A stretch of DNA of 64,000 bases, taken from positions 186,001-250,000 of the forward strand of contig CP089461.1 in the NCBI GenBank assembly GCA_026636295.1. Reading direction: 5' to 3'. The notes beneath the pieces are model-generated. The model worked only from the letters and a program-made list of their open reading frames with translations, was not told where the DNA came from and did not search any database. This DNA comes from Medakamo hakoo. Its lineage: Eukaryota > Chlorophyta > Trebouxiophyceae > Coccomyxaceae. Position numbers and translations under genes: made by a program. This document shows, piece by piece, positions 9,005 through 18,900 of the stretch (position 1 is the first letter of the stretch; each line of letters starts with the position of its first letter).

Positions 9005-11698
9005 CTACGCGCCCGGCGCCACACCCGTCGAACCGCCGCCGCCGCCGCGCGGCCGGTACGAAAACTCGGCCATGAGCGCAATGTGGTCGGAACTCCACCG
9101 CTCCGACGGCAGGCCGGCCGCCGAGACGACGGGCGGGGCGGAGGCGGACGGCGCCGAGGTGGACGAGACTGGCGCGCCCGGGCGGGCGGGCGGCCGGCCG
9201 GACGCGCCGGCCGCGGCGCCGACGCCGGCCGACGCGCGCGGCGAGGGCGAGCCGGCGTCCCCGCCCCCTCCTCCTCCGCCCCCCTCGAACAGCGGCAGCT
9301 CCAGCAGCGCGGCCGGCGCCAGCGCGTCGGCCGCGTACATGATGTAGTCCAGCGTCCCCCTGAAATCGCGGCCGGCGTTGGTGAGGATCGGCTCGCCCGT
9401 GCTCGCGTCGACGCCCGCTGCCAGGCGCACGGCCGCGCCGGCCGGCCCGGGCGTGGCCACGGACGGCTTGCCGTCCCCCCCGCCGCCGGGCTTGGGCAGC
9501 GCCAGCGCCGCCGCGTACGCCGACGCGAGCGGCAGGCCGTGCGCCAGCTTGGACGCCGGCGCCAGAATGCCCAGCGGGTCGGACGCCAGGTCCGGGTGCC
9601 CCGCGTCCACGCGGCCCGTCGTGAGGAGGCGGTGCGCCGCCGACCCGGGCGTGGAATTGAAGTCGCCGGCCAGCACCATTGGCACGTCCGCGCTCGCCGC
9701 GATCTTTTCCAGGCCCTTCAACAGCGTGTGCACCTGCCACAGCTTGACGTCGTTCAGCTCCGGGTTGGCGTGGATGTGCGTGTTGGCGACGCAGACCAGC
9801 TGGCGGCGCGGCGGGGAGGACGCCGACGCAGACCCGACGGGCGCGGCGGCGTCCAGGGCTTCCAGCACCGCGATCAGGGCCACGTTGTCCTTGAGCAGGC
9901 GGGTGAGGGCGGGCCCCCGCGACGCCGGCGGCAGGCCGTCCGCCAGGCTCATGGCCGCCTTGTTGAATTCGACCTCGTACTTTTTGACGAGGGCAAAGCG
10001 CCCGCGCTTGAAGAAGGTCGCGCACCCGTCCGACGCGAACGACGCGCCGCCCGTGTACAGCGCGCCCGTCTTCTTCTTGTAGACGCCCGTGTAGCCCGCC
10101 CGGTGCAACTCGGGCGCCCACCACTCCGCGTAATGGTTGGACTGGACTTCCTGCAGGCACAGGATGTCGGGGGCCAGGGCGACCAGCTCCCGCACCAGGG
10201 CTTGGCGACGGTACGGCCAGGCCAGCGCCCAGGCCGGGCAGGCCGGGTGGGCGTCCGGCTGGGCGTACAGGTCCGCGAGCGTGTTGTAGGTCAGGACGGT
10301 GAACCGGCCCGGGACGGGGGAGCCCGGGCTGGAGGCGTCCCCCGCGCCGGGCAGGGGGACGAGGGCCCGGCGGGGCGGCGCGGGCGCGGGGCGGACGCGC
10401 GCGGTCGCGACGGACACGGGCCGCCCGACCTCCGCGCCCAGGCCGCCGCCGTACGGCCCGCCCGCCGCGCCGTCGATGCACGCGACCTCCACGCGCAGGG
10501 CCGACCCGACGTCTTCCGGGCCGGGCGTGAAGGCGCGGCCGCGCCCGACCTCGACCCAGGCCTCCCCGGAGCCGGACGCGCCCAGGCCGCCGCCGGCACC
10601 GCCGGCGCCGCCACCCGCGGCGCCGCCCGCCTTGTAGTACGCGTCAGAGAGGGAGGCGTAGCCGTTGGTCGGCGGGGCGTCGCCTGGCGTGTGTGTGTTT
10701 TGGGTGGGTGGGGTGTGGGGGGGGTTGTGTGAGAAGCGAGAGAACAGGCACACGCCGCCCGGGCCTGCCCCACCCACCCACCCACCCACCCACGCACCCA
10801 CGCACCCACACACGCCCACCCCCACCCACCCACCCACCCACCCCACCCTCACCATTCGCGACGCGCAGCCGTTCCGCGTGCAAGTCCTTGTGGTAGCCCC
10901 AGTGCCCGCGCAGGCAGTCCGGGCCGCAGTGGTACGACTTGCGGGACGCGTCCGACCCCCGGCCGGCGCCGCGGAGGCAAAGGACGCACTGCGCGTGTTT
11001 GTGTTTTTTTGGTTTTTGTTATTGTTTTTTTTGTTTTTTTGTTTAGGGGAGGAGAGGAGGAAGCCGTGGATCGTGTGGGGGCGACGCGCACGACCGCGGC
11101 GGCGGCGGAGGCAAAGCAGGGGCGCGCGGGCGGCGGGTGTGGGAGGCGTGGGAGGATGGATGGGTTCAGGGTTGGGAGGCAACGGTGGGCGCCGGACAAA
11201 ACCCGCCGACGCAGCGATGCGTGTCCGGCGTCCGCACCGCTCCAAACGCATATAGAGTCCACCCGGACACATCTGCACACACGCAGAGCGCGACGCAGGC
11301 ATTGCGCGGCGGCCGCGTGCCGTCCGGGTTGGCCGTTTCTTAGGTCTCTGACCAATGGCCGGAGGAGCGCGATGGGGTGCGCGCCAGGGGGGAGAGGGGA
11401 AAAACGGAAAGGAAAAAAACGGGTGACCCCCCCTTCCCACTCCCCGCACCTGGATGGTCGCTTCCCGGTCCGGGTGCACCCAGCACAACGCGCTCCCGCG
11501 GTGCAGGACGGAGCGGTACCAACGGAAGCGCAGCGAGAACCGGACGTCGGCCGCGGCAGGCGTGCCTTCCTCCGGCACGTCGTCGCCGGACAGGGCGCCT
11601 GGGGCGTCGCCGCGGCGAACGAGGACGTACGGGACTAGGGGCACGCCGCACGTGGGCGCGTCCCCGGAGGGCAGGCGGGCCGAGACGACCGAGAGCAT
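9005..11698 (-). CDS. CCR4: CCR4 deadenylase, catalytic subunit of CCR4-NOT (plant type)
   Basis: Poly(A)-specific 3'-5' exoribonuclease that shortens mRNA tails in the cytoplasm. Exons 11450-11698, 10853-10988 and 9005-10683 give about 687 residues. The N-terminus MLSVVSARLPSG...FRWYRSVLHRGSALCWVHPD aligns with Arabidopsis CCR4a/b. Exon 2 supplies a MYND-like finger (CVLCLRG...SYHCGPDCLRGHWGYHKDLH), which plants have in place of the leucine-rich repeats of yeast CCR4. The EEP nuclease domain has all expected motifs: TYNTLADLY, ILCLQEVQSNHY (catalytic Glu), DGCATFFKRGRF, VANTHIHANPELNDVKLWQV, GDFNSTPGSAAH, FRGTLDYIMY and SSDHIALMAEF. A Gly/Pro-rich insert precedes the last motif. Divergent from TFIIS over 195 bases. 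Intron 2 is a G-rich tandem repeat on the transcribed sense. Confidence 0.95.
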   Translation of the reverse strand: MLSVVSARLPSGDAPTCGVPLVPYVLVRRGDAPGALSGDDVPEEGTPAAADVRFSLRFRWYRSVLHRGSALCWVHPDREATIQVRGVGRGGHPFFSFPFFPSPPWRAPHRAPPAIGQRPKKRPTRTARGRRAMPASRSACVQMCPGGLYMRLERCGRRTRIAASAGFVRRPPLPPNPEPIHPPTPPTPAARAPLLCLRRRRGRARRPHTIHGFLLSSPKQKNKKNNNKNQKNTNTRSASFASAAPAGGRTRPASRTTAARTACAGTGATTRTCTRNGCASRMVRVGWVGGWVGVGVCGCVGAWVGGWVGGAGPGGVCLFSRFSHNPPHTPPTQNTHTPGDAPPTNGYASLSDAYYKAGGAAGGGAGGAGGGLGASGSGEAWVEVGRGRAFTPGPEDVGSALRVEVACIDGAAGGPYGGGLGAEVGRPVSVATARVRPAPAPPRRALVPLPGAGDASSPGSPVPGRFTVLTYNTLADLYAQPDAHPACPAWALAWPYRRQALVRELVALAPDILCLQEVQSNHYAEWWAPELHRAGYTGVYKKKTGALYTGGASFASDGCATFFKRGRFALVKKYEVEFNKAAMSLADGLPPASRGPALTRLLKDNVALIAVLEALDAAAPVGSASASSPPRRQLVCVANTHIHANPELNDVKLWQVHTLLKGLEKIAASADVPMVLAGDFNSTPGSAAHRLLTTGRVDAGHPDLASDPLGILAPASKLAHGLPLASAYAAALALPKPGGGGDGKPSVATPGPAGAAVRLAAGVDASTGEPILTNAGRDFRGTLDYIMYAADALAPAALLELPLFEGGGGGGGGDAGSPSPRASAGVGAAAGASGRPPARPGAPVSSTSAPSASAPPVVSAAGLPSERWSSDHIALMAEFSYRPRGGGGGSTGVAPGA
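10769..10850. repeat. (CCCA)n minisatellite in CCR4 intron 2
   Basis: Nearly uninterrupted CCCA/CCCAC units on the plus strand, so the CCR4 transcript carries GGGT repeats just after the donor. Four or more G3 runs in a short span are compatible with a G-quadruplex in RNA. Confidence 0.8.
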
Positions 11699-11893
11699 GG
11701 TTTTTTTTTCGTTCGCGCGCACGCCCCGCGAACGAAGCGCGAGTGAGCAGCGGGTTTTGGTGACACAGTCGCAAACGTCAATCGGGGCGGCTTGCCGCAA
11801 GCCGCACCGCGCCCCAGCCACCCAGCCCCACGCCCTTTCCCGCGCACCAGACGCACCTCACCCTCCCATCCCACGGGCGCGCGCAGAGCAAGA
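11699..11893. promoter_or_regulatory. Divergent promoter CCR4 / TFIIS
   Basis: 195 bases between opposed start codons of two mRNA-metabolism genes. A run of nine T at 11701-11709 lies just upstream of CCR4 on the plus strand. No TATA box is evident. The promoter role is inferred from orientation. Confidence 0.5.
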
Positions 11894-13620
11894 ATGGGCG
11901 ACCCCGCCAACACCGAAGCCGCCGACCGCGCCGCAGGCGCGGGCGCCGCCTCCACCGCCTCCCCGCCCTCCCCATCCCCGGCGTCCCTGACCGCCCTGGT
12001 CGATGCCGTCGAGGTGGCTGTGTCCGGGTCCGACGACTCAGCTGCGCTGGCCGTCTTGAAACGGCTGGCGGGCGTGCAGGCGCGTTGATTTATGTTTGTT
12101 TCTTTTCCATGCGTTTCCTCCCTCAACCCGGGGGCCCCCAAACGAAAAAAGGCCGTCTCCTCTCATCTGTCCATAAAACACAGGTCAACGCCAAGCTGCT
12201 CATGGACACAGGCGCGGGGAAACGCGTCCGCAAGCTGGCCAAGTCCGCGACGGGCGAGGTGGCGACCGCGGCCAGTGGCGTCGTCGCGGCCTGGCGCGCG
12301 GCTGTCGAGGCCGCGGGCGCTGCTGGAGGGGCCGGCCCACCGCCGCCGCCGCCGCCGCCAAAGCGCAAAGCGTCCGCCTCCCCTCCGCCGGCCGCCCCGC
12401 CGCCGGCCCAGAAACCTAAAAAGGAGGAAGCGCCGCCGGCGCCGCCCCCCACCACCGCCAAGGACGCGCCCCCGCCGGCGACGGGGGACGAGGGGCGCGA
12501 CCGCGCGCGCGGCCTGTTGGCCGGCGCGCTCGCCCTCGTCCCGCCGTCCGCCCGCGCGCCCGACCGCCCGCCGCCCGGCGTCGTCGCCGCGGCCGTCGAA
12601 GACGCCGTCGCAGCCTGGGCGGCGGGCGAGGGCGGCGACACCAAGGCCGTCGCGGCCCGGTACAAGGCAAAAATCCGGTCGCTGGTGTTCAACCTGAAGG
12701 ACCCGGCCAACCCGGACACGCGGGCGCGCGTGCTGGCCGGGCGCCTGAGCCCGGGCGACCTGGTCACGGCGTCGCCGGAAGACCTGGCGTCGGACGCGCG
12801 GAAGGAAGAGAACGAACGCATCCGGCGGGAGGCTCTGTTTGAAGCCGAGCGCGGCCAAAAGGTGAGGCGGTGGTGTGCGCCTTTTTGGGGGGGAGACGAC
12901 GGGAAAGGCGCGACCGCTGTGCCCCCCCCGCTCACAGCACTCCACACGCGCGCGCGCGCGGGTGTGGTGGGGAATCGTAGGACGAGCAGCCGACGACGCC
13001 CCGCTTCGTCTTTGGGTCCTTCTGCCCGCGCGAGGATTGACTGGCGCGGGAGGATGGGGGAACCCCCCCCCCACTTCTGGCAGCGGCCCTCCCTACCCCC
13101 CTCTCGCTCTCGCTCGCTCGCTCGCTCCCCCCACCCTCCGCCTCTCTCCCTCACTGTTATGTTGTGTTGGACTGGGTGCGGCGGCGCCCTGTGGTGGTAG
13201 GGCGGAGGAGGGGGGAGAGAAGTAGAGAGGGGCGCTGCCCCTCCCTCCACACGACGGTGTGCGTCTCTCACCCACCCACCCACCCCCACCCACCCACCCC
13301 CTTCCCACCGCCCACCCTTTTCAGTCCGCCATGGCGTCGACCGACCAGTTCCAGTGCGGTAAATGCCGCAAACGGGAGTGCACGTACTACCAGATGCAGA
13401 CGCGGAGTGCGGACGAGCCGATGACGACGTTTGGTGCGTTGGAAGGATGGCGCGGTCGGGATGGATGGATGGATGGCAGTCTCGGGCAACCCTCGCTCGC
13501 TCGCTCCCTCCCTCCGCCCACTCACACACGCACCCACACACGCACCCACACACTCACACGCACACTAATACACGCACAGTCATCTGTACGAACTGCAATA
13601 ACAGGTGGAAGTTCTGCTGA
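11894..13620 (+). CDS. TFIIS: Transcription elongation factor TFIIS
   Basis: Stimulates transcript cleavage by backtracked RNA polymerase II in the nucleus. Exons 11894-12079, 12184-12861, 13325-13433 and 13580-13620 give about 337 residues. The N-terminal LW domain runs [23 protein letters not shown]; only splicing after CAG at 12079 restores it, which makes intron 1 a GC-AG intron (GC at 12080-12081). The central domain has [12 protein letters not shown] and [24 protein letters not shown]. The C-terminal zinc ribbon is spread over exons 3 and 4: [26 protein letters not shown] then [13 protein letters not shown]; the acidic hairpin RSADEPMT, which enters the polymerase active site, is intact, as are four zinc cysteines. 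The linker is Pro/Ala-rich. Length fits the family. Confidence 0.94.
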
Positions 13621-13759
13621 TTGCGGTTCCGCGCGGCGTCCGTCCGCGTGTGTGTAGAATGAAAACAAGAAAAGGGACGGCACCCCCCGCCCGTCAAAAA
13701 TTTTTCACACCCACCCGCTCCCCGACCCCACCCCACATTTTTTTTCATTGTTCCCACTC

Positions 13760-15629
13760 TCACGCGCCCTCCGCCGCCGCCGCGCCCTCGCCCTCGCCCG
13801 CCCCACCACCACCCGCCGCCGCCGCCGCTTCCGCACTCTTCATCAGCTTGCGGAATTCGGCCGCCATCTCGTCCGCCCGGTCAAAGACGAGCGCCGGGTC
13901 GCGGAGCATGTCGCCCGGCGTCGGCTCCAGCTTCTTGGTCGACAGCGAGATGCGGCCGCGCTCCCGGTCGTGCGTCAGGACGAGGACCTTGACCTTGTCC
14001 CCGATGTTCAGGACTTTGTCGATGGACGAGACGTGGTCATGCGAGATCTGGGAGACGTGAAGCAGGCCGTTGACGCCGCCGCCCAGGTCGACAAACGCGC
14101 CGTACACCTGGACCGCGGCGACCGTGCCGAGCACGACGTCGCCGACCTTGAAGGCCGCGCCGCCGGAGCCGGCGCCGGCGCCGGCGCCCGGCCCGCCGCC
14201 GCGGCCGCCGCCCGCGCCGGGGCGGCGGCGGTTGGACAGGACCAGGCGCTGGCGGTCCTCGTCCACTTCCAGCAGCTTGAGCGTCAGGGTCTTGCCGACC
14301 AGGTCGGCCGGGTCGACCGAGTTGGGGACGTGCGAGCCGGGGACAAAGCCCTTTTGGCCCTGGACTTCGACCATGAGGCCGGAGGCGTTGAAGGAGGTGA
14401 CGACGCCGTCGACGGTGGCGGCCTCCTCGTACAGCTGGCGGAAGCGGCGCCAGAGCAGGGCCTCCTCGGCCCGGCGGACGGACAGGTGGACCTCGCCGGA
14501 CCGCGTGTCCTCGCGCAGCACGACAAACTCGCGCGCGTCGCCGGGGACGACGACGTCCTCCGCCTTGTCCACCTTGGCCAGGGACAGCTCGGAGACCGCG
14601 CAGAAGGCCGGGGTCTTGGTGTTGCCCAGGTCGATGTAGACGCCCCGGCGGTCGATGCTGCGTGCGTGGAGGGGGGGAGGGATGGGATGGGGAGGTGTGG
14701 GTGGAGGTGGGTGGTGGTGCCGAATGTGGGGTGGGTGGGTCGAGCCGCCGTGCGCGTGCGTGCGTGGAGAAATTGCGAGCCGGGGGGCAGCGCGCTGAGC
14801 CGTCCCGGGCTCGCCTGTCTCGCACAGCGCCACCAACGCAAAGCTGGGCGCCTTTTGATGTGGGCCAGCACGAGAAAACCATCGTGCATGCCCGCGGGAG
14901 GGCTTGCGCGACCGCGCTTGACCCCGCCCCGAGCCGCCACGTGTGGCTAGAGTCGGGGAGCAAACTCACACTCGGCCCGCACGAACCAAAAAAACGAACA
15001 AACGCACCCCGTCACCGTGCCCAGCACCCGGTCGCCCGCTTTGACGGGGCCGGACGTGGCTTCCAGCAGCTGGTCGAACTTTTTGTACAGGTCGGAGGCG
15101 GAGCTGTTTTTCGTGGGGAGGGGAGGGGCGCGAGTTTGGGAGCGTGAGCGCCGGCGGCCACAGAAAAAAAAACGCAGCGGCAGCCAAAAGACGCAGCGAA
15201 ACAGCGGCGGGGAGGCGCCCACCCACACTCAACCACCCGCGACGGCCGCAACCGTGTGTGGCAAGCCTGCCGGGTGGACGCGACGGGCGGGAAGGAGGAG
15301 GCGGCGGCGGGGTGCGCGCGCAGAGGCGACGCTGGGCCGCCGCCGCGGCCAGGAATCGGCACTAGGTCCCCCGTTTTCGAGCACCGCGGACCGCTGGGGG
15401 CCGCGCCCGCTCCCTCCCACGCCCAGCAGTAGACACGTTCGTGCTCCCATTGCAACCAGACCCTCCTCCTCAAAAAGCAAACGCACGTAAACTCGACGGC
15501 CGTGCCTTCCGCCGGCGGCGCGTCGGCCGACGCGGCACGGGCCGGGCGCAGCGCGGCGCCGCGGCGAGCCGGCGCGGCCGCGCGCGGGGCCACTGTGCGG
15601 CCGGTGGACGGCAGGGTGGTGGCGTGCAT
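13760..15629 (-). CDS. RPS1: Plastid 30S ribosomal protein S1
   Basis: Nuclear-encoded plastid bS1, which binds mRNA on the small subunit. Exons 15487-15629, 15008-15103 and 13760-14657 give about 378 residues. Exon 1 (MHATTLPSTGRTVAPRAAAP..) is a basic, Ala-rich transit peptide without acidic residues at the start. Three S1 domains follow: VKAGDRVLGTVTG-IDRRGVYIDLG.KTPAF, DGVVTSFNASGLMVEVQGQKGFVPGS and VGDVVLGTVAAVQVYGAFVDLGGGVNGLLHVSQIS. The last ends LTHDRERGRISLSTKKLEPTPGDML, typical of plastid S1, which has three domains against six in E. coli. The tail is Ala/Gly/Glu-rich. Convergent with TFIIS, 139 bases between stops. Intron 1 shares an 11-base motif with intron 1 of plastid L17. Confidence 0.93.
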
Positions 15630-15984
15630 TGAAGGGGAGGGTGGGGTGTGGTTCTGTGTGAAGCTCTCGGTCGGGCGAGAGAAAATCTCAGCAGTGAGGG
15701 AGGGGGAGCGGCACGACGCCCCACTCTCTCTTCTCCCCGCGGGCGCGAAGCGCGGGAACTCCCCGCACAAAAAACGCAGCCCGACCTTGTTCCGGATCTT
15801 CATACACACTCCCAGAAGGCCGAGTCATCGGTCTATTTGCCAGAACCGGAGCCGCGCGCCGGGCCGTGGGTGCTTGTGTCGTCGGGAAGGCGTGTTTTTT
15901 CTTGCTTTTCGGCGTCGCGCCGAAAAAGCCGCGCCATCGACGGAAAAAAACGCTCCCTTCCTCCCAAAAACAGCTCGCACGGCC
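15630..15984. promoter_or_regulatory. Divergent promoter region RPS1 / BLTP2
   Basis: 355 bases between opposed starts. The right half contains T/A-rich patches and an A run shortly before the BLTP2 ATG. No TATA box or known plastid-gene regulatory motif is recognised. No coding frame here is supported. Confidence 0.45.
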
Positions 15985-18900
15985 ATGCTGGCCTTCCTCA
16001 TCCGGTGGATCCTGCTGCTGGGCGCGGCGTACTGGGTGGTGGCGCGGTGCGTTTGCGGCAGGTTTTCTGTGTTGCGGGCGCGCGTGCTTCGCGCCGTGCT
16101 TTGCCGCATGGAGAGCGCATAGGGTCGCCCCTCAGACCCGCCTCCCCCCCTCCCGTTCCCACCCCCCGCCCACGCCCCCCAACAGCCTGATCGGCCTGGC
16201 CATCTCCACCCTTGCCCGCACCCGGGCTTTCAACCTGTCCGTGCAGTCTGTGGGCCTGCTGTCTGTGACGGGGCTGCGCCTGGACCTGGCCAAGGTGTGT
16301 GAGAGGGTGGTGGGAGGATGGGAGGGAGGGGTGGTGGGTCCCCCCCCCCCCCCTCGGTGCATCTCCCATGCCCACACCCCGCCCGCTCCACGCCCCCCAC
16401 CCAAAACCAACAGGGCCCCATCGCCGCCGTGAGCCTGGAGTCGGTCGCCCTGCGGCCGACGCCACCGCCACCACCGCCGCCCGGCGGCGAAGGCGCGGAG
16501 GAACCTCAACCTCTGCCCGCGCCCTTCCACGCGCGCGGGCGGGTGACGGTCCGCGGCCTCACCGTCCGCCTGCGCGGCGGCGGCGGCGGCGGCGGCCGTG
16601 AAAGTGGAAGCGCGCCGCCGGCTGACGCGGATGCGGTGGGAGAGGAGGAGCCGCCGCCGCCGCCGCCCCGCCGCCCCAGCAGCAGCGACGGCGGTGGGTC
16701 GTCCCCGCCCGCCCACCACCGCCACTCGGCCACGCGCGCAGCCGCCCTCACCCTCGTCCGCCCGCTCCTCTTGCCCGCCTACCGGGCCGCGGCCGCGCTG
16801 CTGCCCCACCTACCCCTCCACGTCCTGGACAGCGCCTTGGTGGGCCCGGGCGGCGGCGTCGTCGCGGTGCCGGCAGTGCGGGTGGTCTGGTCCGCTGCAC
16901 CGCCGGTCGAAGCGCCCGGCGAGCCGTCGGCGGGCGCGGCCGCCCGCGTCCTGACCGTGACGACGACGGTCGACCCAATCACAGCCACCCTCCCAGGCGC
17001 GCCCGACTCCGCCACGCCCCCGCTCACGTGGGCGGAGAGCACCGCGTCCGCGACGCTCGCCGCGTTCACCGGCTCGGCCGCGCGCTCGCGGGGCTCCGCC
17101 TCCGGCGCCGGGTCCGTCCACGTCCTGGACGCCCGCCTGCGGGTTGGGGACTTGGTGGTGGACGCGGACCCGCTGGACGAGGTTGTGGCCGCTTTTTGGC
17201 CGCGGCGTGGGGGCGGTGGCCGCCGCGCCCGGCCAGGGCGTCGGCGGCGGGCGGCGGAGGCGGCAGACACGCCCCGCCGCCCGGCGTCAGCTGCCCCGGC
17301 CCGCCCGCCTGTGGCCCTGCTGGCCTGGTTACCTGACGCCGTGTCCGTGCGGGTGCCCCTGGTGTCGATTGGGTTCAGCGCCGGGCCCGCCGCCAAAGGT
17401 CGGGCGGCGCTGCGCGCGATTTGCCTGGACGCGGGGCGGGCCGGCCCCGCCGCGTCACGCGCGCCGCGCACGCACACGGGCGCGGGCGCGCTCTACTACA
17501 CAGCCGCGTCGTTCGGTGGGCTGGACGCAAGCGTGGAAGCGGCGGGCGCGGGCCGCGCGCGCGCCTTGGAGGCGGGCGTGGAAGGGTGGCGCGTGCAGGG
17601 CGCTGTCCTGCCGCCGCCGCCGCCCCCCACCCCCACCGCCACCGCCGCCCTCACCCTGGACGCCGTCGCGGAGGTGGGGGGAGCGAGCGTGGCCCTGTGC
17701 CCGGCGGCCGCCTGGGCGGCGGCCGCGGCTGTGGTGGCGGCCCTGCCGGCGCAGCCGGCGGCGGGCGCGGCGCCCGACCGCGAGGAGTCGGCGGTGCGCC
17801 CGCCCGCGCCCGCTCCTGCCGTGACGACGCCTCCGCGCCCGCGGCGCGGGGGCGCGCCGCCCTTCACCTGGCGCGGGTCCGCGTCGCTGTCCGGTCCGGT
17901 CCGCGCGGCGCTCCTCGACGCGGACGGTGCCCCGCTCTTTGCCGCGGAGCTGAGCGGCGGGCGTGGCCGCGCCGGCGCCGGCCGGGAGGCGGGCAGCGCG
18001 GTCGTCACAGGCCTGTCTCTCACCTGCGCCGGCGCGGACACGCCGGTGCTGTCCCTGCCTGAGCTTTCTGTGGTGCAAGCCGACGCGTCCTCGCGCCCCG
18101 TTCTGGAGGCGTCCGGCGGGCGGGTGGTCGTGGATGCGGCGGGCCTGGCGGGCGCGGCGGGGCGGGTGGTGGCCGCGGCCGCGGCGCCCGCCTGGTGGCG
18201 TGCCCGCGGCCGCCGGCCGCGGAAGAAGAGCGCCGCGGCAAGAACCGCCTCCCGCCCGCCCAAGCCCTCTCCCGCCTTGGGCGTAGCCCTCTCCGACCTG
18301 GAGGTCGTCGTGCGCGGCGACGGCGCCGTGGTGGTCGACCCGTGCGCCCGCCTGCCATCCGACCGTGGCGCCGCTTACGGCGCCGACACGCCGCCCGCGT
18401 CGCTGTCGTCCGCGGCCTTCACGCTGCGCGTGGGCGGCGTGGCGAACGAGGGCGGCGGCGGCGCCGTCAGAGTGTCTGGCCTGAGCCTGGTCTTTGACGA
18501 GGGCCTGGGCGCGGACGGCGGACACGGGCGGGCGCCCACCACCCGGTCCGTCGAGCTGCTCTCCCTGCCCAGCCTGCGCCTGGCGCCGTCGCCGGCCGAG
18601 GACGACGCGTCCCCACCCGCCCTGGCCATTGTCGTGGCCGGACTGGCCGCCCGCTTTGACGCGGGCGCGGCCCTGGCGGGCGCGGCCCTGGCGGCGGGCG
18701 CGGCGGCGAGGGCGGCAGCATGCGTGCCGGGCGTGGCGCAAGGCGAAGCTTGCGCTCCGGCCCCGCCGTCCACCACCCTTAAAAAGCCGCGCAAGCCCCC
18801 GCCCATCATTGCGTTGGAACTCGAAGGCCCAGCCCGCATCGATGCGGACCTGGGAGACGGCTCCGGCGGGTGGTGGCTGGAGGTGGGCGGCCGCGCGGCG

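Noticed and set aside
10769-10850. Regular CCCA repeats resembling an array
   Set aside because: A simple tandem minisatellite with no unique spacers, inside a eukaryotic intron; not a CRISPR array.
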